From assembly GCF_002950945.1 (NCBI RefSeq), contig NZ_CP012673.1, positions 744,001-808,000 on the forward strand: 64,000 nt of DNA. Direction: 5' to 3'. Position numbers and translations under genes: made by a program. This document shows positions 9,547-17,360 of this stretch, piece after piece. Positions within the stretch are counted from its first letter, which is position 1, and every line of letters starts with the position of its first letter. The DNA is from Sorangium cellulosum (GTDB lineage Bacteria; Myxococcota_A; Polyangia; Polyangiales; Polyangiaceae). Below the pieces are notes generated by a model. That model was not told the DNA's origin. It ran no database searches and saw only the letters and a list, made by a program, of their open reading frames with translations.

Positions 9547-9909
9547 ATGAGATGCTCGCCGATCCTCGCCGCCCTGCCCCTGCTCGCGGCCGCGTGCAAG
9601 GGCTCCGCTCCCGCCGACGAGGGGGTCGCGCTCTCGCCCCGGGCCGCGCAGGGCAAGGCCCTCTTCTCCACCCTCTGCGCGTCCTGCCACGCCCCCAGCG
9701 CCAAGCTGGTCGGACCGCCGCTCAGCGAGATGGCGGGCCTCTACGCGACCGATCCCGAGGGAATCGTCCGCTGGGCCGTGAACCCGGGCCGCAAGCGCAC
9801 CGACGTCCCCCCGATGCCCAGCTTCCGTGGCGTCCGCGAGTCGGATCTCGCCGACGTGGCGCAGTACATCATCGAGGCCGGTACCGCGGCCGGGAAACAG
9901 AGACCATGA
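9547..9909 (+). CDS. Small cytochrome c lipoprotein
   Basis: A 120-residue exported class I cytochrome c. The signal peptide MRCSPILAALPLLAAAC ends in a lipobox, so it is probably lipid anchored. One haem-binding CASCH motif lies in the sequence FSTLCASCHAPSAKLVGPPL. A distal Met ligand is likely in VPPMPSFRGV, followed by the usual C-terminal helix (ESDLADVAQYIIEAG). It is a periplasmic electron carrier with unknown partner. The stop overlaps the start of the next membrane-protein gene by four bases (ATGA), so the two are translationally coupled. Upstream in-frame ATGs exist, but the lipobox fixes this start. Confidence 0.88.
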   Translation: MRCSPILAALPLLAAACKGSAPADEGVALSPRAAQGKALFSTLCASCHAPSAKLVGPPLSEMAGLYATDPEGIVRWAVNPGRKRTDVPPMPSFRGVRESDLADVAQYIIEAGTAAGKQRP

Positions 9910-10370
9910 TCTATTCGACTGTCCTCTTCGTGCACTCGTGGCTGCGCTGGGCCGTCCTGCTGCTCGGGCTGGCGGCGCTGGTGCGGTCGGTCCGGGGCTG
10001 GACCCAAGGGGGGCCGTGGACCGCGACGGATCGCAAGATCAGCGCCGCGTTCGTCGGCTCGCTCGACACCCAGTTCCTCCTCGGCCTGATCCTCTACGTG
10101 GTGCTCAGCCCGCTCACGCCCAAGTCGCTGGACGCGCTGCGGGCCGCCATGCCCATCACAGCGCTGCGCTTCTTCGCCGTCGAGCACGCCTTCCTCATGA
10201 TCGCGGCGCTCGTCGTCGCCCACGTGGCCTCGGCCCGGGCGAAGCGCGCCACGAACCCCACGGCGCAGCACCGGCACATGGCGCTCGGCGTCCTCTTCAC
10301 GCTGCTGCTCGTCCTCGCCGCCATCCCCTGGCCCTTCCTGCCCCACGGCCGCCCGCTGTTCCGTATCTGA
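9906..10370 (+). CDS. Four-helix integral membrane protein, cytochrome-associated
   Basis: A 154-residue membrane protein with about four hydrophobic helices. His residues fall inside or at the edge of helices (FVHSWLRWAVLLLG, FAVEHAFLMIAALVVAHVASA, QHRHMALGVLF), a pattern compatible with haem b binding. I do not recognise a named family. It begins within the stop of the cytochrome c gene, so the pair probably forms one small membrane electron-transfer unit. Haem binding is an inference from His placement only. Confidence 0.75.
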   Translation: MIYSTVLFVHSWLRWAVLLLGLAALVRSVRGWTQGGPWTATDRKISAAFVGSLDTQFLLGLILYVVLSPLTPKSLDALRAAMPITALRFFAVEHAFLMIAALVVAHVASARAKRATNPTAQHRHMALGVLFTLLLVLAAIPWPFLPHGRPLFRI

Positions 10371-10508
10371 GCGGCGGCCAATCTCCGCCGGGGCCGTCCA
10401 GGGTCCGCACAAGCTTCCTCTTCGATGCTCCGGGCTGGCGTCGGGATCGCCCCGGCGCAGCTCCGCGGGGCGGGGCCGCGCCGCGCGTCGCGCGTCGTCA
10501 GGGGCGCG

Positions 10509-11006
10509 TTACGCCGCCTCTCGCCCGGCCTTCCAGCCGGCCGCGAACTCCTCGATGTGCGCCTTCAGGTAGGCGCACTCGCGCCGGACGACCCTCGACA
10601 CGAACATGTCCTGCAGCAGCCTGTCGGCGACCTTCCCCAGGAAGGGGAGGTTGAGCGAGCCGCGCAGCTCGTCCGAGAGGAGCGTCGCGCCCCCCGGCAG
10701 CGGCTTCAGCCGGTACTGGGACGAGTGGGGGAAGTTGCTCTTCGGCTCCTTGAGGTCCGTCTCGACCCAGCCGATCCCCACCCCCTCTTCCCAGTGGGTC
10801 ACCCGCGCGGCCCGCGGCTCAGGGGCGCTCCCGAAGAACGAGTGATCGATGAGCACGCACGTCCCTTTGCCCCGGCGCTGCTCGGTCTCGAAGCGCATGG
10901 TCACGTGAAAATCGTTCACCCGCATCAGGCGCTCGAGATCGCTGATCCACACCCACGCCAGCTCGATCGGCGCCTCGATACGGATGCTCTCCTGGATATA
11001 CAGCAT
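10509..11006 (-). CDS. START/SRPBCC domain protein
   Basis: A 165-residue soluble protein. The opening MLYIQESIRIEAPIELAWVWISDLERLMRV is the classic first strand and helices of the SRPBCC (polyketide cyclase/START) helix-grip fold. The later YRLKPLPGGATLLSDELRGSL and the long C-terminal helix fit as well. Such proteins bind a hydrophobic ligand in a central cavity; the ligand cannot be inferred. It lies 92 bases downstream of the ArsR fusion gene on the same strand and may be transcribed with it. Confidence 0.8.
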   Translation of the reverse strand: MLYIQESIRIEAPIELAWVWISDLERLMRVNDFHVTMRFETEQRRGKGTCVLIDHSFFGSAPEPRAARVTHWEEGVGIGWVETDLKEPKSNFPHSSQYRLKPLPGGATLLSDELRGSLNLPFLGKVADRLLQDMFVSRVVRRECAYLKAHIEEFAAGWKAGREAA

Positions 11007-11098
11007 GGGAACCCTCGCCTCCGCCCGGGAAATCCGGCGCGGTCACCGTAGCACGGCGGGAGCGGCCGCCAGCGCACGCGGCATCGCCGCGGACACCA

Positions 11099-12172
11099 TC
11101 ACTCGCGGATCTTCGTGTCCCTGTTGTAGCCGCGCGGGTGGAGCGGCGACAGCTTCTCCAGCCAGATCTGCTCCAGCAGGGTGAGCTCGTCGTTCAAGGA
11201 GAAGCTTGGATCGTCCTTCGTTTGAACGACCTCGAGCACCTCGAACGTGAAGGCGTCAGCGCCGTGCTCCTTCCAGTCTCGCTGGAGCTCCTGGTTCATG
11301 TGCCCGCCGATCGACAGCATGAAACGGTGCTTGTTGAGCGGCCCGTGCAGGTTCGTGCTGCTGCCGAGCAAGACCTTGCCGTTCACCGTGTTCTTCACCT
11401 GGAAGATGCCCGCCTGCTTCGGGGTCTCGAGGTACTTCCGCTTCAGCTCTTTGCGCGTTTCCATCCTGCTCGCTCCCTTGATTGCCTCGCTCGTCCCGGG
11501 GGTCTGCTTCCCCGGCTCCGGGGCCTCGATCCGTGTCTCGGGCCGTGCCTCGGGCGTCTTCGCCTCTGTCTCGATCAGCCAGTAGTGCTGGCTGTCGCGC
11601 GCCATGTACCCCTCGTCCACCAGCAGGCGCCGGATGGTGCAGTGATCGGGATACAGGGGCTGGATGATCTCGTTCACCTCGCGCTCGCGGTAACGCCGGC
11701 CCGCCTGGAACCTGCCGACGAACTGCTCGAGGACGATCCGCCGCTTGCGCCATTGCTTCGGCAGCTGCACCAGCGCGCCGTCGCGGAAGTAGGCGCGCGT
11801 CACCTTGCTCCGGGAGCGCTCCACGCGGCGCTTCTCGGGGCCGTCGCCGGCCGGCGGCAGCGAGACGAGCTCCCTCAACCTCAGATCCAGCAGGTCGGCG
11901 CGCAGGGCGTAGACCAGGTAGTACTGGGTCTTGCGCTTCGTCACGAGGCCCGCCTCGTCGAGCTTCCGCAGGTGGAACGACACGGTGGACGGCGCGCGCC
12001 CCAGCCGCTCGGCCAGCTCCTCGGCGCAGTGAGGCCGCTCGAGCAGGGCGTTCACCACCTGCAGCCGCGAGGCGTCCGCGAGCGCCTTGAGCACGCCGAC
12101 GCGCTCGTCGACGCTCAGAAGGCCGCCTGGAGTGCCCGGCGCAGCACCCGGGGGATCTGATTCGACAGCCAT
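11099..12172 (-). CDS. ArsR-type HTH - DUF2087 - GIY-YIG nuclease fusion
   Basis: A 357-residue three-part protein. Residues 20-100 are an ArsR-family winged helix (LKALADASRLQVVNALLERPHCAEELAERLG, then STVSFHLRKLDEAGLV). Residues 125-200 resemble DUF2087 (WRKRRIVLEQFVGRF, REREVNEIIQPLYPDHCTIRRLLVDEGYM). Residues 240-357 form a GIY-YIG domain, with GIF at 255-257 standing for GIY, LLG at 268-270 for YIG, and a late Glu in LLEQIWLEKL. No metal-binding Cys pair is visible in the HTH, so the signal is probably not a metal. Two operator-like repeats overlap its own promoter. An internal ATG at 11462-11464 with an AAGGGAG site could yield the GIY-YIG part alone. Confidence 0.88.
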   Translation of the reverse strand: MAVESDPPGAAPGTPGGLLSVDERVGVLKALADASRLQVVNALLERPHCAEELAERLGRAPSTVSFHLRKLDEAGLVTKRKTQYYLVYALRADLLDLRLRELVSLPPAGDGPEKRRVERSRSKVTRAYFRDGALVQLPKQWRKRRIVLEQFVGRFQAGRRYREREVNEIIQPLYPDHCTIRRLLVDEGYMARDSQHYWLIETEAKTPEARPETRIEAPEPGKQTPGTSEAIKGASRMETRKELKRKYLETPKQAGIFQVKNTVNGKVLLGSSTNLHGPLNKHRFMLSIGGHMNQELQRDWKEHGADAFTFEVLEVVQTKDDPSFSLNDELTLLEQIWLEKLSPLHPRGYNRDTKIRE

Positions 12173-12179
12173 CGAATCA
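12158..12179. promoter_or_regulatory. Operator O1 over the start of the ArsR fusion gene
   Basis: Perfect inverted repeat TGATTCGA-N6-TCGAATCA spanning the ATG (12170-12172). It matches the 22-bp layout expected of a dimeric winged-helix repressor site. Binding here would block transcription initiation or elongation of the gene's own message. Confidence 0.7.
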
Positions 12180-12206
12180 GAATAGCCAGCGCCGGCGATC
12201 GGTCAA
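12179..12206 (-). promoter_or_regulatory. Predicted leaderless promoter of the ArsR fusion gene
   Basis: On the minus strand TTGACC (12206-12201) is followed after 16 bases by TATTCT (12184-12179). The transcription start would then fall at about 12172, the A of the ATG, so the message would have no leader. No Shine-Dalgarno sequence is present. The promoter lies between two operator copies. Confidence 0.55.
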
Positions 12207-12208
12207 TC

Positions 12209-12230
12209 TGTTTCGACGGATGTCGAATCA
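12209..12230. promoter_or_regulatory. Operator O2 upstream of the ArsR fusion gene
   Basis: TGTTTCGA-N6-TCGAATCA, one mismatch from O1 and with the same 6-base spacer. Its centre is 51 bases from the O1 centre, close to five helical turns, and it sits directly upstream of the -35 element. The pair is well placed for cooperative binding or looping. Confidence 0.65.
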
Positions 12231-12316
12231 ATCTCGATGGCCAGCGGGAGGCAGGCTCCCGCGAGCGCCCTCGCGATCCTCTCCTCTCCGCGGGCGTCTC
12301 AACGCGCGCAGGGGGC

Positions 12317-12472
12317 GGCGACTACCCCGACGGCATCGGCCCGTACGAGCGCATGCAGCGCGTGCTCGGCGCGTGGCTCGCGACCGCGGGCTGCAACGCC
12401 GACCTCGACGAGGCGTCGCTGACCCTCTGGGCCGGTCGGCCGCGCGCCGCGCACGCTACGCGACGTCCTCGC
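12317..12472 (+). pseudogene. Possible gene remnant on the plus strand
   Basis: Between the operators and the Clp-like gene, one plus-strand frame reads like real protein: GDYPDGIGPYERMQRVLGAW, followed by LATAGCNADLDEASLTLWAG. It has no good start and runs into shadow sequence over the end of the convergent gene. It may be the leftover of a deleted gene. Evidence is only the amino-acid composition. Confidence 0.25.
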
Positions 12473-15400
12473 GGCTCATCCTGAGCAGCCAGAGCGGCGC
12501 GAGCGCCTGCGAGAGGCTGCGCACGAGCGACGCCTCGGCGTAGCCCATCACGTAGTCCTCGATCTCGATCGGCGCGGCCCTGCCCGGGCTGCGCGGCGGG
12601 TCGAACCGGATCCTCCGGACGACCGGCAGGAGCGCCGCGGGGTTCGGCGGGAGCGCGCGCCCGTGCCGCGCCGCCTCGTCGAACGCCGCCTGCCGGTCGA
12701 GGTGGTCCCGCACCACGCCCGCCGGCGTGAGGCCCGGCCGGGCAGGCAGGACGCGCACCCGCACCACCTCGGGACCGCGCGCGAGCGACGTCCAGACGTG
12801 CGCGCCGGTCTCGAGCTCGAAGAAGTCCAGCACGCACAGGCCAACGACGCTCAGGACGAGCAGCTCCGCCCCACCCGAGAGCGCCGCGTCGAGCCCCGCC
12901 GTCCCGCGGCCCTGCTCGATCGCGCTCGCGCGCGCGGGCTCCGCGCCCGCCAGGTCGCGGCCTAGACGCGCGCTTGCCCACCCCTCGACCTCGCCCTCCG
13001 CCTCGGCGTACGCGCGCGCCAGCGCCTCGAAGAGCCCTTCCTCCGGCGCGCCGGGGCCGCCGGCCGGCCGCTCGTCGAAGCGACCGGTGCGGAACAGCTC
13101 GATCAGGACCGCGTGCTGGCCAGGCTCGTCCACCTTGCGGAGCGCGCGGCGGAGCGCGTGGCCCTCCGCGATGCACTCCAGGACCTCTTGCTTCGCCAGG
13201 CGGCGCAGCGGGCCCGGCAGCTGGCGCCGGTGGAACAGGCGCACCCGGGAGCGGCTCCGCTCGTCCTCCAGGGTCACGTAACCGAACCGCCGCATCTCCA
13301 GCGCGAGGTGCTGCTGCTCGTCGTCGTCGCCGCCCCGCCGCCGGACGAGCTCGATGCGCTCGCGGAACGCCTGGATCGCGCCGCGCATCGCGTCGAGGTT
13401 GTACACCGCCTCCGCGTGCTCGTGCGCCTCGGGCCCTTCCGAGGCGGTGCGGCTGTGCTCCGCCAGGTGATGGCGGATCCGCGCCGAGAGGCGCGCGAGA
13501 TCGTCGCCCCGCTCGACGGCCTCGACGAACTCGAGCAGCGGCGAGAGCTCGGCCGTGAGCGCGTCGAGCGGCTTCGCCACGAGCGGCGCGAGCGCCCACG
13601 CCGCGGCCGCGGGCTCGGCCTCCTCCAGCGCCTCGCGGTGCAGCAGGAAGGGCGGCGACGCGGCGCCCCCGCCGGCGCCGGCGCCTGCCCCCGCGCCCGC
13701 GCCCGCGCCGCGCGTGTGGAGGCGGAGCAGCTGCATCGCGGCGGGGGCGCCGCCGGAGAGCGCGTCGCTGAGCAGCGCCCCGATCTCGTCCTCGATGAAC
13801 CGCTTCACCGAGCGGGCGCCGTCCTCGGCCACGAACGCCTCCCGCGCGATCCGCTCGGCCACGCCGGCGCCCCGGCGCACGAAGACGCTCCGCTCGGCGA
13901 GCCCGCGCCGGCCGAGCAGCCGGTCGAGCTCCTTCTCGGCCACGCGCACCGCCACCTCGGGCGTCAGCGGCCGGAACGGCACGACGCGATCGATGCGGTT
14001 GAAGAGCTCGGGCGCGAAGAACTCGCGCACGGCCCGCGCGACCTCCTGGGCCGACTCCTCCGCCATCGCGAGCGCCCGCGCCTCCGAGACCCCGCCGCCG
14101 AAGCCGAGCAGCGCCCGCGAGCGCGCGCCGAGGTTCGAGGTCATCACCACGACCGCGTGGTTGAAGTGCGCGGGCCGCGCCGCCGCGTCGGTGAGCCGGC
14201 CGTCCTCGAAGAGCTGGAGGAGCAGGCTGTGCACCGAGGGGTGCGCCTTCTCGATCTCGTCGAGCAGCACCAGCGAGAACGGCTGCTCCCGCACCCGTTG
14301 CGTCAGGAGCCCGTCGGGCGCGTAACGATCGCCGATGAGCCGCGCCGGCGCGTCGGGGCCGCTCTGCTCGCTCATGTCGAAGCGGAGCAGCCGCGACGCG
14401 CTGCCGTAGAGGAGCTCCGCCATGCACTTGGCGAGCTCGGTCTTGCCGGTGCCCGTGGGCCCGGTGAAGAGGTACACCCCGTACGGCCGCCGCGGGTCCA
14501 CGAGGCCCGCCTTGATGCGCGCCACGAGATCCGCCGCGGCGCGCACCGCCTCCGGCTGGCCGATGACCCGGCGGCCGAGCTCCTCCTCCAGCGCGCCGGC
14601 GTCGAGCGGCTCGTCGCCGCCGAGCAGGAGCCTCGGCACGCCGGTCTTCTGCGACAGGATCCGGAGCACGTCGTGGGATCCGACCGGCCGCGGCCCGCGC
14701 GGCGCGCTGTCGCGCGCGGCGGCCTGATCCTCCACGGCGGACGAGGCCTTCGCGCTCGCGCGGACGACCTCCCGGAGCAGGTCCATGGCCTTGCCCGGCA
14801 GCGCCTGCGCCGACATGAGCGAGCCGCCGAGGTCGAGGATCGTCCGGAGCGCGTAGGGGCTCACGCGGGCGGCGTGGCGCTGCTCGAGGGCGCGGACCTC
14901 CCGCACCATCAGGCGGAACGTCTCGGCGGGCGTGGCCTCGGGGAGGAAGAGCGGCGTGAACAGCGCCGCGAACGACGGGGACTCCTGCTCGAGCAGGCGG
15001 AACGCCTCGGGCGAGCACTCGCCGACGATCACGATCTCGCGGCGGGAGAGCGGCCCGCGGAAGAAATCGGCGAGCGAGCGCTCGCTCTCGCGGGATCTCC
15101 CGATCCGGCCGAAGTGGTGGAGGTCGTCGATCGCGAGGATCGCGCCGCGGCTGCGCGCGTCCTCGACGAGATCGACGCAGCGCTTCTCCCAGTCGCCGAG
15201 GTGGCTCATGCCGGCGATGAGCCGCCGGCCGCTCACGGCGACGACGTCGCGCGCCCGGTCGAGGTTCTTGTGCGCGCCGTAGCCGTCGGCCTCGAGGAGG
15301 TCGTGCACCGCCTGGTGGACGAGCGTCGTCTTGCCGCACCCCGGCGGCCCGATCACGATCACCGACTGGGCCCGGCCGGCGCCGAGCAGGAGCGCGATCT

Positions 15401-16085
15401 GCTCGCGCTGGGGCGATCGCGGCACGCCCGCGTCGAGGCCGCCCTGGGCGGCGCGCTGGGTGAGGCTCACGCCGAGGCTCGGCAGGACCTTGAGGCCGCG
15501 CCGCTTCTTCCAGCGGAACGCGGGGTCGGCGCCGGTGTCGTCGCCCGGCCGGTCCGGCAGGTCGGCGAGCGCCGAGCGCGGCGTGCACGAGAACGACAGC
15601 GCGGTGAGGCGCTCCTTGCCCCGGCTCCAGAGCCGCTCGATCTCCTCGTCGTCGAGGCCGGCCCAGGCCGCCTGGAACAGGGCCCGGAGCTGCTCGTCGA
15701 ACGGGAGGCCCTCGCGGACGGGGGCGGCCTCGCCCTGCCGGGCCGGGTGGTAGGCGAATACGATGCGCTCGTGCTCCGAGGCCCAGCGCGGCTCGAGCAC
15801 GACGGGGCAGAGCCCGCTCACCTTGCGGCGGTCGGCCGACGTCGCCCCGGAGAGCGCGAGCTCGAGGCGCACCTTCTCGAGCCGGATCCCGCGGGGCATC
15901 TCGAAGCGCGCGAGCTGGGTCGGCCGCGCCTTCTCGAAGATCGGCCGGAGCTCCTCGATGAGCAGGCGCTGGACGCGATCCGGATGCCGCCCCTGCCGTG
16001 AGCGTGTGCTCGGGCCGAGGCCGAGCGTGACGCACTCGACGCCGCTCGAGGACCGCCGTTCGAAGAGCGGGATGGTGAAGTGCAC
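12456..16085 (-). CDS. Clp-like double AAA+ ATPase with release-factor-like C-terminus (copy 1)
   Basis: A 1209-residue ClpA/ClpB-type protein starting at GTG (16083-16085). Residues 1-200 are an unfamiliar N-terminal region. AAA+ module 1 has Walker A GPPGCGKT (246-253), Walker B AILAIDDLHHF (315-325) and an RRLIAGMSHLGDWEKR loop like the ClpB substrate-pore region. Module 2 has GPTGTGKT (542-549), LVLLDEIEKAHP (605-616), MTSN (648-651) and an arginine finger in FNRID. A GAGAGA linker (793-807) leads to a helical stretch and a region (about 1070-1120) with FFELETGAHVW and EVVRVRVLPA. This recalls the PCRF domain of release factors; no GGQ is seen. No ClpP-docking loop is evident, so an unfoldase or disaggregase role is inferred. 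Confidence 0.88.
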   Translation of the reverse strand: MHFTIPLFERRSSSGVECVTLGLGPSTRSRQGRHPDRVQRLLIEELRPIFEKARPTQLARFEMPRGIRLEKVRLELALSGATSADRRKVSGLCPVVLEPRWASEHERIVFAYHPARQGEAAPVREGLPFDEQLRALFQAAWAGLDDEEIERLWSRGKERLTALSFSCTPRSALADLPDRPGDDTGADPAFRWKKRRGLKVLPSLGVSLTQRAAQGGLDAGVPRSPQREQIALLLGAGRAQSVIVIGPPGCGKTTLVHQAVHDLLEADGYGAHKNLDRARDVVAVSGRRLIAGMSHLGDWEKRCVDLVEDARSRGAILAIDDLHHFGRIGRSRESERSLADFFRGPLSRREIVIVGECSPEAFRLLEQESPSFAALFTPLFLPEATPAETFRLMVREVRALEQRHAARVSPYALRTILDLGGSLMSAQALPGKAMDLLREVVRASAKASSAVEDQAAARDSAPRGPRPVGSHDVLRILSQKTGVPRLLLGGDEPLDAGALEEELGRRVIGQPEAVRAAADLVARIKAGLVDPRRPYGVYLFTGPTGTGKTELAKCMAELLYGSASRLLRFDMSEQSGPDAPARLIGDRYAPDGLLTQRVREQPFSLVLLDEIEKAHPSVHSLLLQLFEDGRLTDAAARPAHFNHAVVVMTSNLGARSRALLGFGGGVSEARALAMAEESAQEVARAVREFFAPELFNRIDRVVPFRPLTPEVAVRVAEKELDRLLGRRGLAERSVFVRRGAGVAERIAREAFVAEDGARSVKRFIEDEIGALLSDALSGGAPAAMQLLRLHTRGAGAGAGAGAGAGGGAASPPFLLHREALEEAEPAAAAWALAPLVAKPLDALTAELSPLLEFVEAVERGDDLARLSARIRHHLAEHSRTASEGPEAHEHAEAVYNLDAMRGAIQAFRERIELVRRRGGDDDEQQHLALEMRRFGYVTLEDERSRSRVRLFHRRQLPGPLRRLAKQEVLECIAEGHALRRALRKVDEPGQHAVLIELFRTGRFDERPAGGPGAPEEGLFEALARAYAEAEGEVEGWASARLGRDLAGAEPARASAIEQGRGTAGLDAALSGGAELLVLSVVGLCVLDFFELETGAHVWTSLARGPEVVRVRVLPARPGLTPAGVVRDHLDRQAAFDEAARHGRALPPNPAALLPVVRRIRFDPPRSPGRAAPIEIEDYVMGYAEASLVRSLSQALAPLWLLRMSREDVA

Positions 16086-16140
16086 GGCGGCGAGTGTATC
16101 GGGCGGCGTGGCCGGTCACCCGAGATCAGGCGGCGGAGTG

Positions 16141-17097
16141 TCAGCGCCCCTCCGGGTTCGCGAGCCATGCCGCGAGGGTCTCGCCGTCCAGGGTCAAGAC
16201 CACCTCGTCCAGACGCTCCTCCCCGAGCCGCGCCAACCTCTCGGCCAGCGTGCTGCGCTCGGGGTCCGTCATCGTCCTGCCGAGCCGCTTCTCGAACAGC
16301 CGCGCCAGCGCCAGCCGCTTGCCCTCGTCCAGGCCGAGCCGCTTGCCCTCGTCCAGGCCGAGCCGCTTGCCCTCGTCCAGGCCGAGCTGTCGCTGCTCCG
16401 CCTGGTAGCTCTTGAACCACTCCTGGATCTCCATGATGACGTCATCCTCCACGTCTTCCGGGAGCTGCCCGGGGATCTCGTAGCCGAAGTGTACCAAAAG
16501 CGGCAGGGCGACGCTCCGCTCCCAGGCGTCTTCCGGCAGCCCCATCAGGTCCTGCAGCGCCTCGCGCAGCACCCGCCGGGCACCCATCAGCCGTAGGATG
16601 AGCGTGCTGCGCGTGCGCGGCAGCTCCGAGAGCACCACGACGCGCAAATGCAGCGCTGCCGCCGGACCGTACACGCCCGGGCTCAGCGCCTGACAGCCGA
16701 ACCCGTCGAGCACCGTCTCGGGACGTCCCGTGCTGACGATGATGAGCCACGGGAAAGGCACCTCCTTGCGAGATGCCGGCTCCGCCTCGATCCGATCGAG
16801 CGCGGTCCGCGCCCGCCGCTCCAGCTCGTGGTGCCACGCGAGCTGCTTGCGCAGGCAATCGCGCAGGTGCCGCAGACCCGGGGTGTTGCGGAAGACCTCG
16901 AACATGCATGGCCCGGCCGCCAGCTCGCCGAGCACCCCGAGCTCCCGCCGCACCGCCTCGCGCGCCGGATCGGGCACACACCAGACGTCGATCCGCTGGG
17001 TGGCCGCGGCGACCTCGACCTCGGTGTCCGACTCCGCCATGCGCCGGAGCGCGTCGCGCAGCAGACTCTTGATGAACTGGTCGGAGCGTTCACGCAT
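16141..17097 (-). CDS. Rpn-like PD-(D/E)XK protein with GLDEGKRL repeats
   Basis: A 318-residue protein resembling the Rpn/transposase-like PD-(D/E)XK proteins abundant in myxobacteria and cyanobacteria. The N-terminus MRERSDQFIKSLLRDAL leads to TEVEVAAATQRIDVWCVPDP, which would carry the acidic residues of the nuclease fold. A second half holds the repeat GLDEGKRL three times (24-bp units, 16315-16386), then ALARLFEKRLG, as in Rpn C-termini. The ATG at 17095-17097 has an AGAGGGG site ten bases upstream and is preferred over the ATG ten codons earlier. It sits between the two Clp-like genes on the same strand. Function is unproven. Confidence 0.6.
   Translation of the reverse strand: MRERSDQFIKSLLRDALRRMAESDTEVEVAAATQRIDVWCVPDPAREAVRRELGVLGELAAGPCMFEVFRNTPGLRHLRDCLRKQLAWHHELERRARTALDRIEAEPASRKEVPFPWLIIVSTGRPETVLDGFGCQALSPGVYGPAAALHLRVVVLSELPRTRSTLILRLMGARRVLREALQDLMGLPEDAWERSVALPLLVHFGYEIPGQLPEDVEDDVIMEIQEWFKSYQAEQRQLGLDEGKRLGLDEGKRLGLDEGKRLALARLFEKRLGRTMTDPERSTLAERLARLGEERLDEVVLTLDGETLAAWLANPEGR
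16315..16386. repeat. 24-bp tandem repeat x3 inside the Rpn-like gene
   Basis: Three identical in-frame 24-bp units (16315-16338, 16339-16362, 16363-16386) encode GLDEGKRL three times. Perfect identity suggests recent expansion by slippage. The repeat makes a charged linker between the core and the C-terminal helical part. Confidence 0.9.
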
Positions 17098-17360
17098 GGA
17101 CCAACAACCCCTCTTGTTGCAGGCCATCTCACGCGCTGGCGTACGCGCCGAGTAGCCACGCGCGGCTCATGCCTTGAACTGCAGGGCGCTGCACGAAAAA
17201 TCGTGGGTGGAACGGGCGATTCACTTCCTTGAGAACTAAGAAAGTGGAAGTCGATTTTGAAATGATTGATTGGTGATGCCCGTAAGCATGGGCATGGCTG
17301 GCTGCCTCTGCCCTGGATCCCGTCTTCAATGGTTGTTGGCGCCAGCGCGCCGGAGCTCCG

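Noticed and set aside
13113..16001. A 962-codon plus-strand frame opposite the first Clp-like gene
   Set aside because: Antisense shadow for the same reason; the opposite strand has two Walker A motifs and sensor residues.
17260..17310. Hairpin ATGCCC ... GGGCAT upstream of the Rpn-like gene
   Set aside because: Six-base stem with an eight-base loop is expected by chance at this composition.
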